Positions 6,646-13,375 of a stretch of DNA of 13,408 nucleotides are shown here, piece after piece. Made by a program: the position numbers and the translations under genes. Positions within the stretch are counted from its first letter, which is position 1. Every line of letters begins with the position of its first letter. The notes beneath the pieces are model-generated. The model was given only the letters and a program-made list of their open reading frames with translations. It did no database searches and had not been told where the DNA came from. Source of the stretch: Nanobdellota archaeon (GTDB lineage Archaea > Nanobdellota > Nanobdellia > Woesearchaeales > BS150m-G63). The stretch is taken from contig JAGLOT010000003.1 of NCBI GenBank assembly GCA_023137655.1, positions 1 through 13,408 on the forward strand. Direction: 5' to 3'.

Positions 6646-7367
6646 TTTTGGATAATAAAAAAGTATTGTGAGGCACATTTACCCTTAAATAATCTTTTAA
6701 ATATATTATTTAGTTTTAAATAATTCTTGAAATATAATTTATTTGTTTTAAATATCAAAGGTAAATAAAAAGAAGGGAGTATTTTTAATTTCTTTTTATT
6801 TATTTTGAAATACTTAATTGCAGATTTAGTATAATATGATTTGGGCATTGTTTTTTGTTTAAATCCTAGGATATGTTTGATTAATTTGAAATTTTGACCA
6901 AATCCACTTAGGCTGAATTTATTATTAACTTCAAAGATAACTAACTTTTTAGATACCCTTAACATTTCGTCATATGCCTTTTTTGGATTTTCTAAATGCA
7001 TTAGGACATGTACAGAAAAAACTACATCAAACTCATTATCCTTAAATGGCAAATTATAAGCATCTCCTTGAATTGTTTTGATATCCTTGTTAGTTTTTTT
7101 TAATACCCCTAACATACTTTTTGAAAAATCTAAACCATATAGATTTTTATATCCTTTTTTATTTAAAGAATTTAAGAATCTGCCGGTACCACATCCAACT
7201 TCTAATATTTTAATATTTTTTTTATATGATGAAATGTTGTTTAGAATAATTTTAGTTTGTAAATTATGCATAATTTTTCCCTTAGGATTATTTTTAAATC
7301 TATTATTATACAGTTTTGCACTTTCTTCATAGAAAGATTTGATGTATTTATCATTAATTTTTGACAT
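6642..7367 (-). CDS. Class I SAM-dependent methyltransferase (Methyltransf_11 type)
   Basis: A 241-residue methyltransferase acting on an unknown small-molecule, lipid or sugar acceptor. Motif I is ILEVGCGTG (54-62), the ribose-binding acid is D80 in GLDFS, motif III is QGDAYNLPF (100-108) and motif IV DVVFSVHVLMHL (114-125). The C-terminal part (about 150-241) carries a basic, hydrophobic lid that would define the substrate. It resembles the methyltransferase encoded at 12668-13375 in motif spacing and in the VLxHL block, so the two may be paralogues flanking the same locus. It is translationally coupled (ATGA) to the GT4-methyltransferase gene. The 42-base gap before it contains a weak TATA-like sequence. 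Confidence 0.92.
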   Translation of the reverse strand: MSKINDKYIKSFYEESAKLYNNRFKNNPKGKIMHNLQTKIILNNISSYKKNIKILEVGCGTGRFLNSLNKKGYKNLYGLDFSKSMLGVLKKTNKDIKTIQGDAYNLPFKDNEFDVVFSVHVLMHLENPKKAYDEMLRVSKKLVIFEVNNKFSLSGFGQNFKLIKHILGFKQKTMPKSYYTKSAIKYFKINKKKLKILPSFYLPLIFKTNKLYFKNYLKLNNIFKRLFKGKCASQYFFIIQK

Positions 7368-7383
7368 ATTCTATTAATTCTTT

Positions 7384-7396
7384 TTATTAAATATTA
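7384..7396 (-). promoter_or_regulatory. Possible weak TATA element before the methyltransferase gene
   Basis: On the minus strand TAATATTTAATAA is centred about 23-24 bases from the ATG at 7367, in the only gap over 40 bases inside the run of genes from 12615 to 4400. It lacks a clear BRE and is in very AT-rich DNA, so it is only a candidate internal promoter. Confidence 0.3.
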
Positions 7397-7409
7397 GATC
7401 ACTTAAATA

Positions 7410-8090
7410 TCACTCTATTAAGTGGCCTTCATGTGTGAATAAGAGAATCTCCTTGATATCTTCCATTTTTTGGAAATCATCCAATAAAGCTTGTTCATTA
7501 TTTTGTTTGATTGTTAATTCAATGGATATCTCACATCCGCTCTTCTTGGAATAAATAGTACTTCGGGTTTTATAATTTTTACAGTATTTTTTTAAACTCT
7601 TATTTATTTCAACTTTTTTAATGGAATTAGTTTTTAATATTAACAAATGTTGAGTTTTAAATGTCATATATTTAGATGAGATGAGTACTAATGCCGCTAT
7701 AAAGAATGTGGATATAATTGATAATTTGTATAATCCTACTCCTGCAGTAATACCTATGGAAACTGCCCAAAATAAAAATGCAACATCTTTTGGGTCTTTT
7801 ATAGCTGTCCTGAATCTTATGATTGATAATGCACCAACCATACCCAAAGATAATGCAAAACTTCCACTAATCGCCTTCATAAGTACAGCAACTATAAGGG
7901 TGATTAGTATTAACGTAATATTGAAGTTTTTTGAATATAATATCCCAGAATATGTTTTTTGGTATATATAGTAAATAATTAGGGATAGCATTAAAGCAAT
8001 TGTTAGACTAATAAAAATTTCTTTAATACTAAAAGAGCTTATTAGTGTGGTTGATCCGCTGAATATGTCTTGGAATGTTATTTGTGCCAT
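7410..8090 (-). CDS. DUF4956 integral membrane protein
   Basis: A 226-residue membrane protein of uncharacterised family DUF4956. Hydrophobic segments lie at about residues 22-42, 56-73, 78-92, 101-119 and 123-138, followed by a cytoplasmic C-terminal domain (140-226) of mixed alpha/beta character. The family signature is intact: SLGMVGALSIIRFRTAIKDP (81-100) and KDVAFLFWAVSIGI (101-114). The conserved RFR...KDPKD stretch between helices resembles that of MgtC-type proteins and is unusually polar for a membrane boundary. Biochemical function is unknown. The gene directly follows the VTC-domain gene (10-base gap) and the CotH gene, the association in which I know this family. A channel or translocase for the product of the VTC enzyme is one hypothesis. 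Confidence 0.92.
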   Translation of the reverse strand: MAQITFQDIFSGSTTLISSFSIKEIFISLTIALMLSLIIYYIYQKTYSGILYSKNFNITLILITLIVAVLMKAISGSFALSLGMVGALSIIRFRTAIKDPKDVAFLFWAVSIGITAGVGLYKLSIISTFFIAALVLISSKYMTFKTQHLLILKTNSIKKVEINKSLKKYCKNYKTRSTIYSKKSGCEISIELTIKQNNEQALLDDFQKMEDIKEILLFTHEGHLIE

Positions 8091-8095
8091 TTTAT

Positions 8096-8100
8096 CTCCC
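8096..8100 (-). promoter_or_regulatory. Shine-Dalgarno site of the DUF4956 gene
   Basis: On the minus strand GGGAG (within GAGGGAGAT) ends five bases before the ATG at 8090. It is one of the clearest ribosome binding sites in the window and occurs at an operon-internal gene, in contrast to the leaderless first genes. Confidence 0.6.
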
Positions 8101-8790
8101 TCAAGGTACTATTTTGTTTAATCTACCTATGCAATACTTACTTATTGCACATTTTTCGAATTTGGGTAGTTGAATAAGCTTTTTAATCCATACAGGTAAA
8201 AACTTATCAAATTTTATTTCTAATATGATATTATTCTGATTTAATAATTTATGGGTTACTATTGAATCCGAGAATATATTAAAGTTACTATTATTTATTT
8301 GAAGATTTTGATCAAATGTGATTCTGATATTATTTAATTCATGCATATACGCATCCCTATAGTAATCAATTATTATTACAGGTTTTAATTTTTGAGTCTT
8401 AAAATTTATATAAATTTTATTTAATATCTGATTTTTATATTTTAATAGGGGTTCATAATCACCTTCAATGATTTTTAAGGCATCATTATATTCAATTATA
8501 CCTGTTTGTTTTAATACCTGATTATTAAATTTTTGCTTAATTTCAAATTTTACAGTTTTATCTTGTGTATTGTAAATTCTTAGTCTATATTTCTTCCTAG
8601 TTTCAATACCATCTAATTTTTCATGAACTGCCTGATCATTTATACTATCAAAATATAAACTTCTTATAAAATAAGGCCCATTTATTGCGTGTGGGTCAGG
8701 TTTCATAAACTTTTTTAAAATATTAGTTAAGTATATGTAATCTAGATAGGTAATATAAAATTTTAGTTCATTTCTTTTGATTTCTAGCAT
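8101..8790 (-). CDS. VTC-domain protein (polyphosphate polymerase-like triphosphate tunnel enzyme)
   Basis: A 229-residue stand-alone VTC domain of the CYTH/triphosphate tunnel superfamily; in yeast Vtc4 the domain makes polyphosphate from ATP. Tunnel-lining residues are recognisable in order: RSLYFDS (43-49), the basic YRLR (68-71, R69 and R71), FEIKQK (82-87, K85), YYRDAY (143-148, R145), RITFD (156-160, R156), the metal-ligand strand LEIKFD (190-195, E191) and ISKY (216-219, K218). By position these correspond to the residues known to bind triphosphate and metal in Vtc4, so catalytic competence is likely; polyphosphate as product is inferred. No membrane segment or signal peptide is present, so it should act in the cytoplasm. 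It sits between the CotH gene (5-base gap) and the DUF4956 gene (10-base gap). Confidence 0.92.
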   Translation of the reverse strand: MLEIKRNELKFYITYLDYIYLTNILKKFMKPDPHAINGPYFIRSLYFDSINDQAVHEKLDGIETRKKYRLRIYNTQDKTVKFEIKQKFNNQVLKQTGIIEYNDALKIIEGDYEPLLKYKNQILNKIYINFKTQKLKPVIIIDYYRDAYMHELNNIRITFDQNLQINNSNFNIFSDSIVTHKLLNQNNIILEIKFDKFLPVWIKKLIQLPKFEKCAISKYCIGRLNKIVP

Positions 8791-8795
8791 TTTAA

Positions 8796-11441
8796 TTATT
8801 TTCCTTTATTAAAATAGTTAGTATTATTTAATTGATAAACTTTCCCCATGCCATATATCTCTTTTTTTTGATAGGCAGTGATATTGATTTTATTATTTAG
8901 AAATGAATTATTAAATAGATATGCAATAGACAAATCCTTTATCGCAATAGCATTATAATTGTTTCTAAAATGGTTATTGTTTATTAAAACAGTAGATTGT
9001 TCCCCTATACTTAATCCTTTATCTTGGAAATTTAAAAAGGTATTGTTTGTTATGATTATTTGGGATCCACTAACATCTAGGCCATCCCCATTGTCATTAG
9101 CACCACCTATAAATACTGATTTTTTGATAATTCCATTACAAAAATCTAAATCTATTTGGTCTGCAGAATTTTTATAAAATTGGAGATTCTCTAGATGGGT
9201 ATTATTTGCATATTTGATATTTATACCATCATCTGCAGTGCCACCTTCAAAATAACTATTGTTTATTTTAACATTTTCAATGTGGTAGATAGATAAAGCC
9301 CCAGAAAAATAAATTCCATTAATAAAATGTTCATTACCATTTTTTATAATTAAATGATTAATTATGGTTTCTTTATTATTTGAATTTCCCACTACACCAA
9401 TAACCCCAAATGGTTTATTTTCATGTAATGGGGAGATGGTAACTTTTAAATTTTCTTCACCCAAAATATATGTGGGACTATAACTTATGATTGATTTGTT
9501 TTCACTGAGAAATATTTTTACCCCACCTTTAATAATAAAATTATATCCTTGAGGAATTATTATATTTTCTTTGATTTGATAGGTTCCAGAAGTTAAAATA
9601 ATATTTTCTTTATTTTCATAATTATCTTCTGTATCCTCAGAAAAGAACCAATTAATTGAATTATAGGTTTTAGAAAATGAGTCATAATCATAATTTTTTA
9701 AGTTTAAATAATTTTCATTATTATCTCCAATATTAAAATAAATATCATTAATTTCAATTTGTTGTTGTGATATTGAATTTTTAATGTTAAAATCCACATT
9801 AATTAATTTAATATTTTCAACGTCATTGAAAATTATTTCTACATTATAAGTTTTCTTTTTAGGATATAACTCATTATCTAAACCTGGGCTTAATTTTATT
9901 GTTTTCAAATCAGTAAGATTTACTTGGTTTCCATTGATAGATGTATTTAATACTTGGACCATATCATAATCACTTGAATTGATTTTTAATGTAATACTAG
10001 ATGACATATTGTCTTTAAATTTCAACACCATATTATTGATAATTAATGGAGATAACGAATCAGGCATTATTTCTAGATTGATTTTATTAGATTCTTGTAA
10101 TACATTAATATATACTTTGGAATATTCAAGGTTTTCTTTAATGAGTTTTAAATTAAACTTTATTGCATCTTCCATATCATGCATTCTTTTTCTTAACACA
10201 TAGGTACTTATTTTATTTTTTTTGTAAGAGGGTACAAAATTAATAGATTCTTTAATTAAAGATTGAATATCATTTTCTATTGAATTATTTTTGATTGTTT
10301 CATATAAAATTTGATTTCTCAAATCCCTTATTTCTGGATCTTGTATTAATGAAGAGAAGATAGGAATTTTTTTGTTTTGATAATAGAATAAATTATGTTC
10401 AAATCCCCCCTTTTCTAATTTTAATTTTTGGATTGTTTCTGCGATTGGTATGGGTTCAAATTTACCATTTGTTGTACAATATTTTAAATTTAAATTATCT
10501 CCACTAATCATATGTGGGCTTCCAATAATTGTGTGGAATGCCTCAAACCTTGCTATCTCTTCTTTATTAACATATTCTAATAACTTTTGAGAATCATTTT
10601 GGTTATATGCATTATAAAATTCATTTAAACTATTCAATATTTTTTGTTGGTCTAATTCTGTTTTGATTTCTTTTGAATTGCTGATATCTGTGATAAAATA
10701 TGTGATGTGGCCAGTGTTGTTAAATGGGCTATTATAATCATCACGGCCCTTAATTATAACACAATTAGATAGCTTGTTTTTTTCTAACATATCTTTATCA
10801 ATATTTTCTTGTAATGAATATAACCCTTGTGGGACCCCATTTATTTGTAAATTAACTATATCTCTTTTTATGTTTAATTGGTTCAATTCTTTATTTATAA
10901 TCTGAGAAATCATTTCACTTATAGTTCGATCTTCGAATATTGTTAAATGGAATGTTCTTACCCTACTTATTGAATCATTAATTATTTTTATTTTATAGGA
11001 TTTTAAGTTACTTTCCCAGTGATTGGATCCATCACCTTTAATCTTAATTTTAATAGGGTATTTAGTATTATTATAAAAAAATGTTGCTTCCCTCCAGTTT
11101 TGGGGGACTAAGTACCCATTCTCCAAAGAAATTTTGGAATTTAAATCAATGTAATTTAAATCATTTGTAGATAATTTAATGTTATAAGTAGGTAAATCTT
11201 GGTTTATTAATGATTTCTCATAATAAATGGGGAGTATATTTTCCATTTCTAATAATAATGTATTTATTTTCTTAGGATTGATTTTAGAAGTAATGAAGTT
11301 TTTTAATGTCTCAAGGTTTACAGTAATTGTCGAACTTTTTGGATTGATTTTAAGGTTAATTGTATTTTGAGATATTATAACGGAAACTAATAATAATATG
11401 ATAAAAATTAAGATCCCATACTTTATTTTAGTTTTATTCAT
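8796..11441 (-). CDS. Membrane-anchored CotH-type kinase fused to a right-handed parallel beta-helix
   Basis: An 881-residue extracellular protein. A lysine-rich start and one hydrophobic segment (8-24) act as signal anchor. The CotH domain covers about 90-430: IKIKGDGSNHW..NLKSYKIKI (132-153) is the family's nucleotide-binding RG.S...K.y block, NLQINGVPQGLYSLQENIDK (197-216) the NG..qG.Y.l.E block, and GDNLNLKY (314-321) the D-N segment. CotH of Bacillus phosphorylates serines of spore-coat proteins. The expected PWD acid is replaced here by PIAE (332-335). Residues 450-600 look like beta-sandwich linker. Residues 610-870 form a beta-helix with about six coils ending NNSYF, ENLQF, KKSVF, TNNTF, NNNHF and FNNSF, with stacked aspartates in DDGI, DQIDLD and GDGLD. 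The helix may bind or process a polysaccharide. ATG at 11471 would add 10 residues and overlap the GT4 gene by 17 bases. Confidence 0.9.
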   Translation of the reverse strand: MNKTKIKYGILIFIILLLVSVIISQNTINLKINPKSSTITVNLETLKNFITSKINPKKINTLLLEMENILPIYYEKSLINQDLPTYNIKLSTNDLNYIDLNSKISLENGYLVPQNWREATFFYNNTKYPIKIKIKGDGSNHWESNLKSYKIKIINDSISRVRTFHLTIFEDRTISEMISQIINKELNQLNIKRDIVNLQINGVPQGLYSLQENIDKDMLEKNKLSNCVIIKGRDDYNSPFNNTGHITYFITDISNSKEIKTELDQQKILNSLNEFYNAYNQNDSQKLLEYVNKEEIARFEAFHTIIGSPHMISGDNLNLKYCTTNGKFEPIPIAETIQKLKLEKGGFEHNLFYYQNKKIPIFSSLIQDPEIRDLRNQILYETIKNNSIENDIQSLIKESINFVPSYKKNKISTYVLRKRMHDMEDAIKFNLKLIKENLEYSKVYINVLQESNKINLEIMPDSLSPLIINNMVLKFKDNMSSSITLKINSSDYDMVQVLNTSINGNQVNLTDLKTIKLSPGLDNELYPKKKTYNVEIIFNDVENIKLINVDFNIKNSISQQQIEINDIYFNIGDNNENYLNLKNYDYDSFSKTYNSINWFFSEDTEDNYENKENIILTSGTYQIKENIIIPQGYNFIIKGGVKIFLSENKSIISYSPTYILGEENLKVTISPLHENKPFGVIGVVGNSNNKETIINHLIIKNGNEHFINGIYFSGALSIYHIENVKINNSYFEGGTADDGINIKYANNTHLENLQFYKNSADQIDLDFCNGIIKKSVFIGGANDNGDGLDVSGSQIIITNNTFLNFQDKGLSIGEQSTVLINNNHFRNNYNAIAIKDLSIAYLFNNSFLNNKINITAYQKKEIYGMGKVYQLNNTNYFNKGK

Positions 11442-11454
11442 TTTTATGCTATGA

Positions 11455-12615
11455 TTAAAATTTAGCCTCATTTATCAATTTATCAATTAGAGTAATATAT
11501 TTTTGGCTTATTTTATTAATATCAAATTGTTTAGATAATATATATCCTTTATGTTTTAATTCTTTCTGAAGGTCTTTATTCTTTAATAATTTGTTTATTT
11601 GATTAGAAATATCTAATGGGTTTTTGGGTAAAGCATATAAAATATTATTTTGGAAAACTAGTTTTAATTCTTTTAGTTTGCTAGTAATCACAGGAGTTTT
11701 ACAACTTAAAGATTCTATTATGCAAGAAGGGTTAGATTCGGTGGAAGTTAATTGAGGGTAGGGTAAAACCACTACATCTGCAATGCTTAAAACTTCAATA
11801 ATAGGGGTTTTAGCAGATAAAATCTTAATTCTATGTTTGAATATATGATTTACTAATAGATCCTGATATTTATTTTTGTGGGAATTATCGCTAGGGATTA
11901 AAATTAGATTAATGGTTTTATTTTTAACTAATTTAAATGCTTCAATTAAATATTCAACACCTTTAAATCTATTAAAATGACCATAATATAGGATTATTTG
12001 TTTATTTTGTAAACCATATTTTTGTTTTAATTCCTTTTTGTTTTTTAGGGATTTAAATTTTAAGGTATTTATTGGAGAATTGATTAGTGTAATTTTTGTT
12101 TTAATTCCTTTTTGTTTTAATTCATATTTTAAAGATTTATTTTGAACGATTATCAAATCTAGTTTATTTAATAACCACTTATATGTATAATTACCAAAGT
12201 CAGATTTACTTTTGAATACATGAATTGTTTTTGTATTTTTATTAAATAATTTGAATAGTAAAGTACGTATAACTAATAAATTAGAAGCGCTAAATCCAAT
12301 AACTAAATCCAATTTAAGGTCATTTTTCTTTTGAAATTTATAATAGGATAAAAAAGAAGCAGTAAGGTGGGTTAATGTTGCATTTAGATATTTTAAGGGT
12401 CTAAATGATTTTGGAAATCCAGATATTTTAGAATATCGAATAATTTGTATATTCTTATAAATCTCCTTTTTCTTTTTTTTACGAATATTTCCTGTAAAAA
12501 TATATGTATTATATAATTTAGCAAATTTTTCAGCTAGTAGTTTAGTTGTAATATTACTTGCTTCATTTCGGTCTATTTCAAAGGAAGTCGGTAGGATAGC
12601 TATATTATTTTGCAT
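11455..12615 (-). CDS. GT4-family (GT-B) glycosyltransferase
   Basis: A 386-residue cytoplasmic glycosyltransferase expected to add a sugar from a nucleotide donor to a growing surface glycan. The acceptor half starts MQNNIAILPTSFEI and continues with a strand-helix pattern (DLVIGF at 103-108). The donor half begins ILYYGHFNRFKGVEYLIEAF (208-227), then VVVLPYP (281-287) and the signature ESNPSCIIESLSCKTPVITS (293-312) with E301, followed by KELKL. No membrane helix is evident. The open frame reaches upstream to 12714, but the start at 12615 is preferred: it opens the first beta-strand, avoids 47 bases of overlap with the divergent methyltransferase gene, and lies 26 bases from the centre of a TATA box. 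It is first in the run that continues with CotH, VTC and DUF4956. Donor and acceptor are unknown. Confidence 0.9.
   Translation of the reverse strand: MQNNIAILPTSFEIDRNEASNITTKLLAEKFAKLYNTYIFTGNIRKKKKKEIYKNIQIIRYSKISGFPKSFRPLKYLNATLTHLTASFLSYYKFQKKNDLKLDLVIGFSASNLLVIRTLLFKLFNKNTKTIHVFKSKSDFGNYTYKWLLNKLDLIIVQNKSLKYELKQKGIKTKITLINSPINTLKFKSLKNKKELKQKYGLQNKQIILYYGHFNRFKGVEYLIEAFKLVKNKTINLILIPSDNSHKNKYQDLLVNHIFKHRIKILSAKTPIIEVLSIADVVVLPYPQLTSTESNPSCIIESLSCKTPVITSKLKELKLVFQNNILYALPKNPLDISNQINKLLKNKDLQKELKHKGYILSKQFDINKISQKYITLIDKLINEAKF
12019..12118. repeat. Two perfect 26-base direct repeats inside the GT4 gene
   Basis: Copies at 12019-12044 and 12093-12118 are identical (T5-G-T4-AATTCC-T5-G-T4 on the plus strand), offset by 74 bases. 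Because 74 is not a multiple of three, the two copies are read in different frames (KKELKQK and QKGIKTK). The first 15 bases recur once more from 12109. The sequence is AT-rich and of low complexity. Confidence 0.75.
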
Positions 12616-12636
12616 ATAAAAATTAAATTCATAAGG

Positions 12637-12645
12637 TTTATATAT
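12637..12645. promoter_or_regulatory. Shared bidirectional TATA box between divergent GT4 and methyltransferase genes
   Basis: TTTATATAT on the plus strand and ATATATAAA on the minus strand. Its centre (12641) is 26 bases from the minus-strand ATG at 12615 and 27 from the plus-strand ATG at 12668. BRE-like purines occur on both sides (AAGG on the plus side, AAAAGA on the minus side). The 52-base intergenic region has no other good TATA box, so one element appears to serve two leaderless genes. Confidence 0.6.
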
Positions 12646-12667
12646 CTTTTCTATTTGTGAATGAATA

Positions 12668-13375
12668 ATGAAAACTCGCTTAAATTTTAAGACTAAGAAG
12701 GAATTTTTAACCAAATATGAAGCTATTGCAGAAGATTATGATTCTCAGAGATCAACAACTTTTGAGGACAAAAAAGTACTAAAAGAACAATTAAATATTA
12801 TTAATCAAATTATTAAAAAAAATCAACCGAAGAAGATACTTGAAGCAGGTTGTGGTACTGGGAGAATTTTAATTCCTTTGACTGCTAATGGAAATAAAAT
12901 CGATGGTTTTGATTTATCTAAAAATATGTTAAATCAATTATCTAAAAAAGATCCTAAAATTAGAACAAAAATTGGAGATATTGAAAAAATACCCTATAAA
13001 TCAGATACTTATGATTTAGTTTATTCAATCACTGTTTTAATACATCTTACTAATTTTGAAAAAGGATTTAGGGAGATGTATAGGGTTGCTAAAAAAGGAG
13101 GTTTAGTAGTATTTGATTTACCCAATAAATGTTCATTTTGGACTAGGTTATCTTTATTATTTGATCCAAATAAGAAAAGAACTAGATTATATTCCTTGAA
13201 GGAATTAAAGGAGTATTTTAAGGGTTATGAATATCAAATCACAGGTATCTTTTCATATGCAAGAACTTTTTATAAAATACATGTCCTGAGATATATAATT
13301 AATTTTTTAGATAATTATTTAAAATTACCAATTAGTCAAAGAACACAATTCATAGTTATTGTTAAGAAGAACTAG
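12668..13375 (+). CDS. Class I SAM-dependent methyltransferase (Methyltransf_11 type)
   Basis: A 235-residue methyltransferase with motif I ILEAGCGTG (57-65), the ribose-binding acid D82 in GFDLS, motif III IGDIEKIPY (102-110), motif IV DLVYSITVLIHL (116-127) and a KKGGLVVFDLP strand (142-152). The C-terminal region is aromatic and basic, as in enzymes acting on lipids or glycans, but the substrate is unknown. The N-terminal 50 residues are helical and lysine-rich. The start at 12668 is the only ATG in frame near the beginning and lies 27 bases from the TATA centre, so a leaderless transcript is expected; an out-of-frame ATG at 12661 is ignored. It resembles the methyltransferase at 6642-7367 and is probably a paralogue. 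Confidence 0.92.
   Translation: MKTRLNFKTKKEFLTKYEAIAEDYDSQRSTTFEDKKVLKEQLNIINQIIKKNQPKKILEAGCGTGRILIPLTANGNKIDGFDLSKNMLNQLSKKDPKIRTKIGDIEKIPYKSDTYDLVYSITVLIHLTNFEKGFREMYRVAKKGGLVVFDLPNKCSFWTRLSLLFDPNKKRTRLYSLKELKEYFKGYEYQITGIFSYARTFYKIHVLRYIINFLDNYLKLPISQRTQFIVIVKKN

Noticed and set aside
6646-6678. Eleven-residue N-terminal extension of the GT4-methyltransferase fusion
   Set aside because: It precedes the canonical first beta-strand and is an out-of-frame reading of the end of the upstream methyltransferase gene; the ATGA junction at 6645 is the better start.
7078-7332. Open plus-strand frame of 84 codons with hydrophobic stretches
   Set aside because: It mirrors the minus-strand methyltransferase motif I region; apparent hydrophobicity comes from lysine/isoleucine-rich codons read in reverse.
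7681-7971. Open plus-strand frame of 96 codons
   Set aside because: It lies opposite the conserved membrane core of DUF4956, which is clearly coding on the minus strand.
12019-12118. Possible CRISPR or mobile-element repeats
   Set aside because: There are only two full copies and one partial, inside a glycosyltransferase gene, with no regular spacers, no terminal inverted repeats and no transposase nearby.
12616-12714. N-terminal extension of the GT4 gene from an ATG at 12714
   Set aside because: It would overlap the divergent methyltransferase gene by 47 bases, place the shared TATA box inside coding sequence and add 33 residues before the normal first strand.
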